Shown piece by piece: positions 18,570-28,669 of a stretch of 42,265 bases of DNA. The stretch is from an uncultured Prevotella sp. (lineage in GTDB: Bacteria > Bacteroidota > Bacteroidia > Bacteroidales > Bacteroidaceae): assembly GCA_934196725.1 (NCBI GenBank), contig CAKPWR010000020.1:1-42265 (forward strand), given 5' to 3'. Each line of letters begins with the position of its first letter. The first letter of the stretch is position 1. The notes below the pieces were generated by a model, which saw only the letters and a list, made by a program, of their open reading frames with translations, was not told the origin of the DNA and made no database searches. The position numbers and the translations under genes are program-made.

Positions 18570-20648
18570 TTACTTTACAACGACCTTGATGGTCTTGCCA
18601 TTTGAAAGCTTCACGAGGTTGACACCCTTCATTGGGGCATTCAGCTTCTGGCCATCGATGGTGTAACGACTTACCTCCTTCACATCATTCCAGTTGATGA
18701 CGTCAGAAATGCCGGTAAGGTCACTGTCGCCAACTGCTACCATGTTGGTATTGTCTACCCAGAGATCGTTCATGGCTGAAGCAAGAGCTGTCTTGCCATC
18801 CTCCTCCTTCTCTGTCATTGGGCGGCTGATGAACGCAATGATGTTCATGTTCTTGCTCTTCCAAGCATCATCAAGTTCAATCTCATAGTCGTTCTCGTAG
18901 CTGTTGCCGTTGGTCTGGAGTGCATCACCGAGTGTGCCAGTCACGATCTTGCGCAATACGTGGTTGTGGGTGAATCTAGGCTTTGCAATGGAACCACCGG
19001 TGTTCTGCTTGCCGATAACCTTATCCTCTGTCAGATAAACGGTGAGGCGTGCATCATCACCAATCAGCTGCTGGTATTGGTTGATGAGCTTACCCATTAC
19101 CTTGATAGTCAACTTGCCAGTTGCGTCATCAAGCTTAGAATCGATACCTACGGTAGAGAATGATGGATAATATGTTGCAGACTGGTTGATGATGGTGTTG
19201 AGCATGCCAACAACATTCTCCTGGTCGCTTGGATCCTGAGCAGCCATGTTCACTGTCAAAGCCTTCTCGTAATTGATTACGTCATTATCGTAGAAGTATC
19301 TGTTGAAGGCACCTGAACCATCTGATGGGGTAGAGTAGTAAGCCAACTTGTTAGCCTCTGGTACAGTGAATACATCTGATAGTGTTTCTACAGATCCATC
19401 TTCGTTTTGCTGCTGGCTTTCTCCGTGGATAGAAACGATGGCAAGGTCGTCGTCTTCACGAGCCTTGGCAGTCTTGGTGAGTACCTGGTCAGCAAAGTAA
19501 GTGTATTTTGACAACTGGCATGCGTAGAACTCTACCAGGTTCTTGGTGCGGTCGAAGTTGTCCTTATATACCTTGAACTTGGTGGTCAGCTTGTCGTTGG
19601 TCAGGTCGCCCTCTGGTTCTTTTCCTTCCACAAGCACAGGATATACAGTTACCTCATGTTCGCCGATGCTCCAATCCTTGTCAATAGGAAGACCTACCTG
19701 GATATTTGAATTGTCGGCATCTGTGATTTCTCTGAAGGCATCACCGGCAGTCTTCTGGTCGTAAGTGAAGGTACCCATCTTCTCGCCATCCACCTCAATG
19801 CCGAATTTTACGTTTGTGATGTTGTCACGTCCGTCATTGTGGCATGTAAAGGCCAAGCCTGTAGTGTTGCCGCTCTTTGCGAATGGAACCATTGCCATCT
19901 TGCCCATTACCAGGTCGTGGAGGATGAAGTTGCCGTCTTCCTTCTCGATGATGAGCTGGATCATGAGGTTAGAACCGTCAGTTCCAATGTAGATAGGCTG
20001 CCATGCCCAAGTGTTTGGGTCGTGCTTGCCATCTATGTCACCAAAAGCCAAAGCACCGCAAGTTCCTGCCCAAGTACCTGATGAGGCGATAGGGTTGCCT
20101 GCATCTGCACTCATGTTGCTTGGTGTGAAGTCATAATATGGCAACAAACCGTCGAAGGTCTTTGTATCAATCTTATAAGGCTCATCAAACCAGACGTAGT
20201 TCCAGTGTGCTACAGTTGAAGGCACTTCCTTTGATGCCAGGATATCGCCTACATAAGGAGTACCGTTCTCTATCTTCACGTGGCATACACCCACCTTGCT
20301 TGCGCCGATAGGAATGTTGACATAGAAGCGGGCACCCACAATCTTGCAACCCTCGAATTTCTTGAATGCGTCGCTGTAGAACAGTGTACCCAAAGAGATA
20401 GCTCCTTGTGTATCTGCTGGGAATGTAGCTGGCCATACATAGCTCTCGTCGTAGCTGTAGTTGATATAGCGCTGGTTTGCTTCCAATTCTCCGGCACGGG
20501 TTGTAATCTTCTTGGCTGCCTTCTGTGGAGCAGTAGTCTCTACCCATGTCTTGGCTGTTACCTCCTTGTTGATGCGCTTCATGCTCTGAGCGTTGGCAGA
20601 CATTGTCATCAAGACAAGTGCTGCTGACATCAAGTAAATATTTCTCAT
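18570..20648 (-). CDS. Secreted T9SS-tailed protein with Omp28-like region
   Basis: 692 residues with a signal peptide (MRNIYLMSAALVLMTMSANAQ). The N-terminal half is beta-rich and contains a jelly-roll-like segment (about 70-240). From about 370, LVEFYACQLSKYTYFADQVL followed by 'DDLAIVSIHGE' and 'AYYSTPSDGSG' resembles the thioredoxin-fold Omp28 family. The usual CxxC is reduced to one cysteine (C377), so redox activity is unlikely. The tail (RYTIDGQKLNAPMKGVNLVK...KVVVK) is a short T9SS-type sorting domain of the Prevotella form. The gene follows an M6 peptidase by 51 bp on the same strand, so the two are probably co-transcribed. The role at the cell surface is unknown. Confidence 0.7.
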   Translation of the reverse strand: MRNIYLMSAALVLMTMSANAQSMKRINKEVTAKTWVETTAPQKAAKKITTRAGELEANQRYINYSYDESYVWPATFPADTQGAISLGTLFYSDAFKKFEGCKIVGARFYVNIPIGASKVGVCHVKIENGTPYVGDILASKEVPSTVAHWNYVWFDEPYKIDTKTFDGLLPYYDFTPSNMSADAGNPIASSGTWAGTCGALAFGDIDGKHDPNTWAWQPIYIGTDGSNLMIQLIIEKEDGNFILHDLVMGKMAMVPFAKSGNTTGLAFTCHNDGRDNITNVKFGIEVDGEKMGTFTYDQKTAGDAFREITDADNSNIQVGLPIDKDWSIGEHEVTVYPVLVEGKEPEGDLTNDKLTTKFKVYKDNFDRTKNLVEFYACQLSKYTYFADQVLTKTAKAREDDDLAIVSIHGESQQQNEDGSVETLSDVFTVPEANKLAYYSTPSDGSGAFNRYFYDNDVINYEKALTVNMAAQDPSDQENVVGMLNTIINQSATYYPSFSTVGIDSKLDDATGKLTIKVMGKLINQYQQLIGDDARLTVYLTEDKVIGKQNTGGSIAKPRFTHNHVLRKIVTGTLGDALQTNGNSYENDYEIELDDAWKSKNMNIIAFISRPMTEKEEDGKTALASAMNDLWVDNTNMVAVGDSDLTGISDVINWNDVKEVSRYTIDGQKLNAPMKGVNLVKLSNGKTIKVVVK

Positions 20649-20699
20649 TTCTTATTCTTTTATATTTTTTATGTTTATGATTCTATGGGATATATCTGC

Positions 20700-22820
20700 T
20701 TACTTTCTATATATCTTCTTTACTGTACCGTCGGTGAACTTCACGATGTTGAGTCCTGGGAATGGTACGTCAGACTGAACGCCCTGGGCATTGTAATATG
20801 CCTTTACTTCCTTGTTGCTCAACTCGATGTTGCTGATGCCGGAAGTTGCGCCTTCTGATACGTATACCTCATCGATGAAGAATGCGTCTGATGCGAAGGT
20901 AATCTTCACTCTGCCGTTGGCTGTAATCTTGGTTGTACATTCTGTCCACTGGTTTGGCAGCAGGTTGAATGTACCGTTTTCTACAGTTCCGTTGCTGACG
21001 GTTACGGTCATAGTCTTGTTTGACTGAGCGTAAGGAGCAGCCTTGAATGTAAGAGTTACATCGCCGTTGATCTTGATCTCAGGAGAGGTGAAGGTGATGT
21101 TTGTGGCATTTCGCTTACCTACACGTGCACACTGGAAGCCTCCCTTATAGGTCTGTACATTAGATGTCCAGCCGTTCTTGTCTGGTGAGAATGCACCATT
21201 GGCAAACTGGTTGGCGTTGCCGCTTGTATAGAAGCCCTTGTCGTCGTTGCCACCTGTACCCAGACACTTGTCGAATGTTTCCTGGAAGATATAATTCTGC
21301 TCAGAGGCAGTCTTGTTCAGGTTCTGGAAAGTGAAAGAGGCTGTACCGTCTGCAGCGATAGCCATATCTGAAAGGATGATGTTCATCAACTTGGTGCCAT
21401 CGGTGTTCAGATTATAAGATGTGCAGGCAGGAGTGGTGTTGTTTGCCAGGCGGTTCTTGTTTCCGTAAGGCCATGCATCATACTCCTCAGTCTTCTCGCT
21501 CTTCACGTTGTCGGCAGGAACGAAGGTGATACGCTCATGGTCGTTGATACCAGCCATCATGGAGTTTGGAATGTTGTAATTCCATGCCTTCAGATTGTAG
21601 TCGATGTGGTTGATCATGATACCTGAACCAGCCAAGGCAGCATCCCAACCCTTCTGCTGACGGTTCTCAATCAGATAGTACTCGTCGGCATGATTTGGAT
21701 TTCTGAAGATGTAGGCATCACCGCCGTCAGCCAGCGGCTTGATTCCTGATACTGATGTATTCTCCTTCAGTTCGATTGGAGAAATCCAGCCAGCAGCATA
21801 CTTCTCGTAAGCAGTATAGCCGGCAGGAGTAAAGCCGTTGTCATTATAGTTACCCTGGCACATCAAGTCCCAGGTTCCCATACCATACAAGCCTGTATAG
21901 TTCACGTCGTATGCATCCGGATAGCCCAGACAGTGAGAGAACTCATGGCAGATGGTACCGATACCATCTACTTCGTTGGATACGGAAAGCTCGTTGGAGC
22001 AGGCATAATCCACTACGGTCTTCTTGCCGCAAGCAACAGGAGAAACCATTCTTCCCTTGTGTGGCCAGATGGTGTCATCGCCACCGCCAGTAGCTTCGCC
22101 ACGACCTGCGTAGACAACGAATACCATCTCTACCTGTCCGTCACCGTCCCAGTCGTATGGAGCGAAGTCGATACCTTCAGCCACAGCATTGCCCAGACAG
22201 CCTGAAATCATCGCCTGAACGTTGACGTCCTGTGCATCACCGTCGTTCTTGCCATAGTAAGCTGATTCACTAAGGGTATAAGGACCCACCACGTCAAAGT
22301 CTAACTCAAACTTGCCGTTGCTCTGCGCCTTGAAGTAATCAGCCACACTACCCTTGAACTTACCCTCGCTGAATCCTGGCTCGTTAGCCAAGCGGTTGTA
22401 GAAAGCCTTAGGGTCTTCCATGGTGAACTTCTTGTCAGAGAACTGAGCCAGCAGGATGAGACATTTCTTCTTGCCGGTGTAAGAAGAGGCTCTTGTGATG
22501 CTGGTGCTGCCATTGGCGTTACCGGAAAGGAGGTTCTTCTTGATGATGTTCTCAGGACAAGCCTGCTGGCGCATCACTCTGCTGCGCTCCTGGAGCTGAG
22601 CCATGTTGGCTGGCTTCAAACCATCTGATGTGTCGTAAGAATAGCGGTTGCCTGCCTTGTCTTCCCAAAAGCGCAGGAACTCGTCACCACACAACTGAAC
22701 CTGGACAGCCTGTCCGTTCTTGAGTGTAAAGGTCTTCCAGATGCCTCGCTTGGCAGGTACTGCATGGATGGCAGAAACCGCCAGCAACATAGACATGAGG
22801 ACTAACAGTTTTTTCTTCAT
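20700..22820 (-). CDS. Secreted M6-family metallopeptidase with T9SS tail (copy 1)
   Basis: 706 residues from the ATG at 22820-22818 (MKKKLLVLMSMLLAVSAIHA, signal peptide). An ATG 17 codons upstream lacks a signal-like start and overlaps the promoter region. The zinc motif is HEFSHCLGYPD (H292, E293, H296, D302), the HExxHxxGxxD form of M6 immune-inhibitor-A-like peptidases. It is preceded by YDWDGDGQVEMVFVVYAG and followed by YGMGTWDLMCQG. A C-terminal beta-sandwich (about 510-640) and the tail GLNIVKFTDGTVKKIYRK mark it as T9SS cargo. It probably cleaves extracellular proteins. It leads an operon with the Omp28-like gene and lies downstream of the SusCD-lipoprotein unit, separated from it by a terminator. 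Confidence 0.88.
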   Translation of the reverse strand: MKKKLLVLMSMLLAVSAIHAVPAKRGIWKTFTLKNGQAVQVQLCGDEFLRFWEDKAGNRYSYDTSDGLKPANMAQLQERSRVMRQQACPENIIKKNLLSGNANGSTSITRASSYTGKKKCLILLAQFSDKKFTMEDPKAFYNRLANEPGFSEGKFKGSVADYFKAQSNGKFELDFDVVGPYTLSESAYYGKNDGDAQDVNVQAMISGCLGNAVAEGIDFAPYDWDGDGQVEMVFVVYAGRGEATGGGDDTIWPHKGRMVSPVACGKKTVVDYACSNELSVSNEVDGIGTICHEFSHCLGYPDAYDVNYTGLYGMGTWDLMCQGNYNDNGFTPAGYTAYEKYAAGWISPIELKENTSVSGIKPLADGGDAYIFRNPNHADEYYLIENRQQKGWDAALAGSGIMINHIDYNLKAWNYNIPNSMMAGINDHERITFVPADNVKSEKTEEYDAWPYGNKNRLANNTTPACTSYNLNTDGTKLMNIILSDMAIAADGTASFTFQNLNKTASEQNYIFQETFDKCLGTGGNDDKGFYTSGNANQFANGAFSPDKNGWTSNVQTYKGGFQCARVGKRNATNITFTSPEIKINGDVTLTFKAAPYAQSNKTMTVTVSNGTVENGTFNLLPNQWTECTTKITANGRVKITFASDAFFIDEVYVSEGATSGISNIELSNKEVKAYYNAQGVQSDVPFPGLNIVKFTDGTVKKIYRK

Positions 22821-22868
22821 AAAACGTTTTATTAAAGTTGTCTTATAACTAATTTCTTTATACGTTGA

Positions 22869-22876
22869 CAAAGTTA
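22869..22876 (-). promoter_or_regulatory. -7 element for M6 peptidase copy 1
   Basis: TAACTTTG on the minus strand (22876-22869) matches TAnnTTTG, 49 bp before the chosen ATG. It also supports that start over the longer reading, which begins inside it. No clear -33 is seen. Confidence 0.5.
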
Positions 22877-22994
22877 AGCATAAAAATTGAGATTCAGCAG
22901 ATTAGCTTACATTTTTTAAGCTACATTTGCTTTTCAAAATGTTCATTTCCCCTCATCCTTTCAATTTGTAAGTTGCGCGGGGTATGAAATCTGC

Positions 22995-23040
22995 AAAAAA
23001 GAGAGAGATAACCCAATGCTTTCATGTGTTATCTCTCTCT
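22995..23040 (-). terminator. Terminator of the SusC-SusD-lipoprotein operon
   Basis: AGAGAGAGATAAC (23000-23012) pairs exactly with GTTATCTCTCTCT (23028-23040). On the minus strand the stem is followed by T residues (22995-23000). Confidence 0.85.
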
Positions 23041-23065
23041 TATATATCAAATTAATACTTTCACT

Positions 23066-23968
23066 TTATTTCATCTTTGTGAGCTTGATCTTCGTTACGC
23101 TGAAGAACTCATAACCGGTGAAGGTTCCACCTGGGGTATAGATACCACCGAACAGTACCTGGTCTTGGTCGAAGACAATCTCCTTGCAGTCCTCGCTCCA
23201 TGTACCCTTGATAGGGGTTGTGGTGAGAGAACCGTTTGACAGGTTGTGCAGCATGATGTTACCCATGAAGCCCAGATCCTTGGTGAAGTCGTAACCCTCG
23301 ATGAAGTTATACTTGCCCAGGTTGTCGAATGCCACATAACCCTCCTTCTTATCCTCGTCATAGTGGAATGACAAGCGTGCAGAAGAAGTACTTACAGCCA
23401 TACCGTTCATATACAGGGTATTGTTGTAATCGGCTTCAGAATCATCGCTGGCACCGATGATTGTCACAACAGCCTCCATTGGTGAGCCCTGACGGCTTAC
23501 GCCTGTGAGCTTCCACTTACCCTGGAGTCTCTCGTAAATCTGAGCATCGTTGTCTCGCAGTGAAACCTGGGTTGTTGCATTGCCAATCTTGGCACCCTTG
23601 GCTTCAACGATGGTGATCTCGAAGGTGCGGTCGGCGTTGATTTCATCATCATCCACAGGCTCCACCTCTACATATCCGATGCTGTCTGAGATATTGATGG
23701 TCTTGTCTGTAATATAATAATGTACGTCTTCCTTGGCAGGGTTGCTGCCCACTTCCTTCACTGCGAGGGTAACATACACATTACCGTTGGTCTTGCCCTT
23801 TACCTCGATAGGCACATTGGTCAGGCCCATATTCTCCTTGATGACCATGGTAGGATTCTTCATGCTTACTGTAACGTCAGAAGCAGAGTTCCATGAGTCA
23901 TCGTCGCTAGAGCAGGCACCGAAGAAGGTGACCACTGCCAGCAACATTAATAATTTGATGTATTTCAT
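23066..23968 (-). CDS. Surface lipoprotein with Calx-beta-like domain in the SusCD operon
   Basis: 300 residues from the ATG at 23968-23966 (MKYIKLLML). An upstream in-frame TTG at 23974 is a poorer start. The lipobox cysteine is C19 in FFGAC, followed by SSDDD, an acidic lipoprotein export signal predicting surface exposure. Residues about 30-135 read as a Calx-beta-like sandwich (VYVTLAVKEVG, 'DVHYYITDKTI', 'VEVEPVDDDEINADRTFEITI', VSLRDND). The rest is a beta-rich lipocalin-like portion starting LQGKWKLTGV. It occupies the SusE/F position and probably helps capture substrate for the SusC transporter. It follows SusD by 34 bp. The exact ligand cannot be told. Confidence 0.75.
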   Translation of the reverse strand: MKYIKLLMLLAVVTFFGACSSDDDSWNSASDVTVSMKNPTMVIKENMGLTNVPIEVKGKTNGNVYVTLAVKEVGSNPAKEDVHYYITDKTINISDSIGYVEVEPVDDDEINADRTFEITIVEAKGAKIGNATTQVSLRDNDAQIYERLQGKWKLTGVSRQGSPMEAVVTIIGASDDSEADYNNTLYMNGMAVSTSSARLSFHYDEDKKEGYVAFDNLGKYNFIEGYDFTKDLGFMGNIMLHNLSNGSLTTTPIKGTWSEDCKEIVFDQDQVLFGGIYTPGGTFTGYEFFSVTKIKLTKMK

Positions 23969-24002
23969 ATTCAAATGAATTCTTGTTGATTACTACACTA
24001 GA

Positions 24003-25544
24003 TTAATAACCTGGGTTCTGCTGGCCAGCCAAGTGAGGGTTGGCATCTATCTCTGCCTTAGGAATAGGCCAGGTAAGGCGGTAGTCGCCTGCCTCATACT
24101 TCATGGCTCTGCCCTGCTTCACGATGATGGCATTCAGCGTCTCGTTTTCATCGTGGTTGGCTTTGCGCTGGAAGCCCTTGCCGTAACGGCGGATGTCGCT
24201 CATGCGCATACCCTCGCCGATGAACTCACGCTCACGCTCTTCTTCTACTGCAAGGAAGAGATCCTTCAGCTTGCTATAGTTCTCTGTTGCATAATCCACG
24301 ATACGGTTGCTGCGGAGGATGTTGAGATATCTGTTAGCCTCTTCCAGGTTTTCCATGTGAGCTTCTGCCTCGGCTACGATGAGATACATCTCTGAGAGGC
24401 GGAATGGCTTGCTCATGTTCATGAGGTTGTTGTTACTGCCAGTGCGGAGGTCTGAGTTGCCAGGGAACTTGTTGAAAGCAAACGCTTCGTAGCTGTTACC
24501 CTCAACCTGAAGGTTGTCATACTGCTTCAGGAATACCTCGGCACGAACATCACCCTCGGTTGCCCACAAGAGGTCTAAGGTGGCAGTTGTTGGGATATAG
24601 TCTGCCTTGGTCTCCGACTCACTTACGTAGTATTCGCCGTTGGAACCACCCAGCTCCTGTGCAGTCATCAGAGGGCGGAAGATGATTTCTGTACCCTCGT
24701 CCTTGCTCCAGAGCTTGGCATAGTCGTTGATGGTGGTCAGCTTGTACTTGCCGCAGTTGATGACAGCCTTTGCATATTTAGCAGCATTAGCCCAGTCACC
24801 CTTTACCAAGGCAACGCGAGCCTGGAGAGCCTGAACGGTCTGTGAATGGATGTAAGCCAGAGGCTGAGCCTCTTCCTTGGCAACCTTTACACCCGATTTC
24901 TCGTATGCTACCAAGCCATCGTATGCCTTCTGCATATCTTCCTCAATCAGAGTGAAGGTTTCTGCCAAGGTTGAGCGGCTAGGATAGTCGTTGAGATTAC
25001 CTGTTGGCTTGTAAACGGTGGTCAGAGGAAGGCCGCTTGCAGGCTTGGTTGGGTCACACTGGGTGTATGACTGGCAGAAGTGGTCTGCCAACCAGAAATA
25101 CATGTAAGCACGTACGAAGTGTGCCTCGGCATCATAGTGAGCGAAGGCAATCTTGTCCTTATCGCTGAAGGCTGTGCTTGCCTGCATGTTGGCTGCACGT
25201 TCGATGATGGCATTGGCTGTGGCAATCATGGAATAACTGCCGCTCCACTTGCTGGAAACGTCACCGTCGGTGATGGTAATTACACCATTTGAGAACTGAC
25301 CGAGACGGTTACCGTTGCTGATCAGTCCGTGGAACTCGTCCATCTGTATATCTGACATGTAAAGCCAAGAGCCAGATGTCACCGCACGCAGGTTGGTGTA
25401 GAGAGCGTTGCGGAATTGGCGAAGGTCCTTCTCCTTCTCGATGGCTGTGTTGTCATCCAGCGAACCGTATGGAGCCTTGTCCATGCTGCAGGATGTGAAC
25501 GCCATCGCGCACAGAAGCATCAATGAAAAATATATCTTCTTCAT
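24003..25544 (-). CDS. SusD/RagB-family nutrient-binding lipoprotein
   Basis: 513 residues with a lipobox cysteine at C19 (AMAFTSC), then SMDKAPYGSLDD. SusD features are the TPR-like helices (ANAIIERAANMQ, 'AEAHFVRAYMYFWLADHF' near 145), 'GLPLTT', SRSTLAETFTLIEEDM, and the C-terminal FRLSEMYLIVAEAEAHM and EEEREREFIGEGMRMSDIRRYGKG, ending PHLAGQQNPGY. SusD proteins form the lid of SusC transporters at the cell surface and bind glycans or, as in RagB, peptides. It overlaps no neighbour and lies 26 bp after SusC. Two M6 peptidases in the surrounding operons, and the absence of glycosidases, suggest a peptide ligand (inference). Confidence 0.95.
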   Translation of the reverse strand: MKKIYFSLMLLCAMAFTSCSMDKAPYGSLDDNTAIEKEKDLRQFRNALYTNLRAVTSGSWLYMSDIQMDEFHGLISNGNRLGQFSNGVITITDGDVSSKWSGSYSMIATANAIIERAANMQASTAFSDKDKIAFAHYDAEAHFVRAYMYFWLADHFCQSYTQCDPTKPASGLPLTTVYKPTGNLNDYPSRSTLAETFTLIEEDMQKAYDGLVAYEKSGVKVAKEEAQPLAYIHSQTVQALQARVALVKGDWANAAKYAKAVINCGKYKLTTINDYAKLWSKDEGTEIIFRPLMTAQELGGSNGEYYVSESETKADYIPTTATLDLLWATEGDVRAEVFLKQYDNLQVEGNSYEAFAFNKFPGNSDLRTGSNNNLMNMSKPFRLSEMYLIVAEAEAHMENLEEANRYLNILRSNRIVDYATENYSKLKDLFLAVEEEREREFIGEGMRMSDIRRYGKGFQRKANHDENETLNAIIVKQGRAMKYEAGDYRLTWPIPKAEIDANPHLAGQQNPGY

Positions 25545-25570
25545 AATTCTTTTCTAGTAATACTTTTTGT

Positions 25571-28558
25571 TTAGAATGTTAACTCTGCACCAATCACAAA
25601 CTGGCGGGTGTTTGGATAGTTGAACTGAACCAGGTTCTTGTCTGGCTCTGGATCGTAGCCCTCGAATGGAGTGATGGTAAAGAGGTTGCGGGCGATACCG
25701 AACACCTTGATGTCCTTGATGTAGCGCACGGTCTGCATCCAGCTCTTTGGCAACTGATACTGAATGGTCAATGTCTTCATGCGCAAGAATGAAGCATTGC
25801 TCAGCGTGTGGTCGTCGATGTAAGTCTCGTAACCATAAGCAGGAATATCGGTAACCTGGCCTGGAGTAGTCCAGACGTTCAGCATATCTACGCACTGGTT
25901 ATAAGATGTACCCATGTTGGCATTCTTGATGAAGTAGTCGTCGTTGACGAGCATGTACTTGCCCGACTGCCAAGCGAAGTCTGCGATAACGCTGAGGCCT
26001 CTATAGGTAAAGTTGGTGCCGAAACCACCAATCCATGGTGCATAACGGTTCTTGCCCAGGAACACAGAGTTGTTGGTCTCGTCGTATGTCTTGGTAAGGT
26101 TGCCGTTCTTGTCGTACCACATAGGCTCACCGGTGCGTGAATCAACACCTGCATAGCGTACATTGTAGAACTCACCGTAGGCATGACCCACCTGCAACTT
26201 CAGACCAGTGCCTGAAAGCACGTATTCATTGCGACCTGCAAACAGCTCTGTAATCTCGTTCTTGTTGTAGCAGATGTTGGCAGATACACTCCAGCTCATA
26301 TCGCGGGTCTTGATGAGGTCAACGTTTACGGTTGTCTCGAAACCCTTGTTTACCATGGTACCGATGTTACCCATACCTGAGGTGAAACCTGTGGTCATAG
26401 AGTAAGGAATCTCCATCAGCATATCAGATGTCTCGTTGCGATAGAAGTTGGCATCTACGGTTACACGGTTGAACAAACCGAAGTTCAAACCGATGTTCAG
26501 CTTGCTCACCTTCTCCCAAGTCAACTTGTCGTTGCTAGCCTGGGTGATATCGATGGAACCCTCGCCGTTGTAGTTGCTACCGGAACCGAAGAGTCCGTAG
26601 AAATCGTAAGAACCGGCACCTGAGTCGTTACCGGTAGTACCATAGTTGGCGCTCACGGTCAGGTCGTCCAGCCATTTTACACCACGGAGGAAGTTCTCGT
26701 GCTTGGCATTCCACTTCAAACCGAGGGAACCGAAGGTACCCCAACGGTGATCTGGAGCAAACTTAGAGCTACCATCGGTACGGAGTGAAGCATATACGTA
26801 ATACTTCTCGTTGTAGTTGTACTCGGCTGTACCGAAGAGAGAGTTGGCTACTTCCTCTGAGCGGCTATCAGTCTGAGCTGATGGTGTGATGGTAGTAGCT
26901 GTGTTCAGCAGCATGCGGCGAGAATCTGTCTGGCCAGTAGTTACGATACCGATACCACGACCCTTCTGGATGCGGGTTTCCTCACCCACCAGCAGGTTTA
27001 CGTAATGAGGACCGAAGTTATGACGGTACTCTGCTGTATGAGTCAATGTGTAAGCATAGTAGCGGCTGAAGTTTGAAGCAACACCACCGGTATGAGCATC
27101 AATCACCTGGCCCATTGGGGTAGTGAACTGATCGTATGGGAGACTAGCTCTGTCGGATGTGAGGTCGTAGCCAAACATAGACTGCAAGGCTGTGAAAGTC
27201 AATCCCTCAAGAGGAGTGAACTGCTCGTTCAATGACAGGTTGATGGTTACATTCTTGCGGTCCTGGTTTGTATTGGCTACAGTGAACCAAGGCAACAGGA
27301 ACTGAGAGTAGAGGAGGCCGGCTGCACGGTCGCCCTTTACCAGATTACCTGCTTCGTCGAAGCTATAATAATAAGGTGCATCGTATGGCAATGCCATCTT
27401 GGCTGCTACCAATGGGTTGGCTGCATAAATCTGGCTGTTGTCTGCCCACTGGCTGTTCTGGCTGTAATCCTGAACGCCGAAGTTTGAGCTGAAGCCCACC
27501 TTGAAGAACTTGTTCAGACGAGAGTTGAGGCGGGCAGCCAAAGTGCTGCGGCGCATGTTGGAAGCCTCGATCAGACCATCCTCCTGATGGTGGTTGAACG
27601 AAACGAAGTAGTTCATGGTCTGACCACCGCCCTGCAAGGTAGCGTTGATATCAGATGTTGGAGCCGAGTTCTTGAGCATCTCATCGCGCCAGTCGGTGCT
27701 GATACCATACTTATTAACCAAGTTGCGGATATTGTCGTTTACAGGCTGTCCGATGAGGTCACGGAACTGGATGTACTGCTGAGAGTTCATCATCTCCTGG
27801 CCCTTGCTGGTAGCAGAAGAGATACCATACTGTGCCTTTACAGTGAGCTGAACTGACTCGTTGTACTTAGCCTGCTTGGTAGTGATAACAATTACACCGT
27901 TAGCAGCACGTGAACCATAGATAGAGGTTGACGCAGCATCCTTCAAAACGGTGATGTTGGCAATGTCTGATGGGTTCAATGTGCTGAAGAAGCTAGCAGT
28001 GATAGGAGAACCATCGAGAATGAACAAAGGCTGGTTTGAAGAACCGATAGAGTTGACACCACGCAGACGGATCTGTGCTGACTGTGAAGGGTCACCGGCA
28101 GATGACAGAACAGACAAACCAGATACCTGACCGGCAAGAGCGTCGGTAAAGTTTGGTGTTACGACTGTTTCCAACTTCTTTTCACCGATGTTGGAAATAG
28201 CGCCAACAACAGATCCCAGCTTCTTGGCAGCACCATAACCGGTAACGATTACCTGCTCCAGCATCTGTGTGTCAGGATTCAAAACAACCTGCATCTTCTC
28301 TGATGCCTTTAATTTCTTTGTCACCATGCCGATGTAACTGAACTCCAGCTCTACTTTGTCGCTTTCAACTTCCAGAGTGAAGTTACCATCGATGTCGGTA
28401 ACAGTACCAGAAGTAGTACCCACAATCTTGACAGATGCACCGATAATCGGTGAACCGTCTTCAGAAGAGGTTACTACACCAGAAACGTGAGTTTGTGCCA
28501 GCGCTATTCCCAAATTCAGGAAGACGCAGGCAATAAACATCATGAGTCTTTTTTCCAT
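25571..28558 (-). CDS. SusC/RagA-family TonB-dependent outer membrane transporter
   Basis: 995 residues with a signal peptide (…LNLGIALAQ). The carboxypeptidase-regulatory-like domain is at about 23-95 (VSGVVTSSEDGSPIIGASVKI, VTDIDGNFTLEV). A TonB-box-like stretch (EQVIVTGYG) is near 102 and the plug at about 115-225 (QIRLRGVNSIGSSNQPLFILDG, DAASTSIYGSRAANGVIVITT). The 22-stranded barrel runs to a terminal Phe (FVIGAELTF), the outer-membrane assembly signal. It imports oligomers bound by SusD using TonB energy. It is first in an operon with SusD and a surface lipoprotein, driven by a consensus promoter at 28701-28670. Confidence 0.97.
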   Translation of the reverse strand: MEKRLMMFIACVFLNLGIALAQTHVSGVVTSSEDGSPIIGASVKIVGTTSGTVTDIDGNFTLEVESDKVELEFSYIGMVTKKLKASEKMQVVLNPDTQMLEQVIVTGYGAAKKLGSVVGAISNIGEKKLETVVTPNFTDALAGQVSGLSVLSSAGDPSQSAQIRLRGVNSIGSSNQPLFILDGSPITASFFSTLNPSDIANITVLKDAASTSIYGSRAANGVIVITTKQAKYNESVQLTVKAQYGISSATSKGQEMMNSQQYIQFRDLIGQPVNDNIRNLVNKYGISTDWRDEMLKNSAPTSDINATLQGGGQTMNYFVSFNHHQEDGLIEASNMRRSTLAARLNSRLNKFFKVGFSSNFGVQDYSQNSQWADNSQIYAANPLVAAKMALPYDAPYYYSFDEAGNLVKGDRAAGLLYSQFLLPWFTVANTNQDRKNVTINLSLNEQFTPLEGLTFTALQSMFGYDLTSDRASLPYDQFTTPMGQVIDAHTGGVASNFSRYYAYTLTHTAEYRHNFGPHYVNLLVGEETRIQKGRGIGIVTTGQTDSRRMLLNTATTITPSAQTDSRSEEVANSLFGTAEYNYNEKYYVYASLRTDGSSKFAPDHRWGTFGSLGLKWNAKHENFLRGVKWLDDLTVSANYGTTGNDSGAGSYDFYGLFGSGSNYNGEGSIDITQASNDKLTWEKVSKLNIGLNFGLFNRVTVDANFYRNETSDMLMEIPYSMTTGFTSGMGNIGTMVNKGFETTVNVDLIKTRDMSWSVSANICYNKNEITELFAGRNEYVLSGTGLKLQVGHAYGEFYNVRYAGVDSRTGEPMWYDKNGNLTKTYDETNNSVFLGKNRYAPWIGGFGTNFTYRGLSVIADFAWQSGKYMLVNDDYFIKNANMGTSYNQCVDMLNVWTTPGQVTDIPAYGYETYIDDHTLSNASFLRMKTLTIQYQLPKSWMQTVRYIKDIKVFGIARNLFTITPFEGYDPEPDKNLVQFNYPNTRQFVIGAELTF

Positions 28559-28669
28559 AGATCTCTTTTCTTTTTTTTATTAATTGTTATTACTTATTTT
28601 AAAGTGTATTCTACTAATTTTTTTCGTCATATCTGAGCCCTTTTTGAAGGGTTGTCTCCTTAAGCGGTG

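Noticed and set aside
23969..23974. TTG start two codons upstream for the Calx-beta lipoprotein
   Set aside because: The ATG at 23968 gives a standard lipoprotein signal (MKYIKLLML...GAC); the TTG adds only two residues and is the weaker start.
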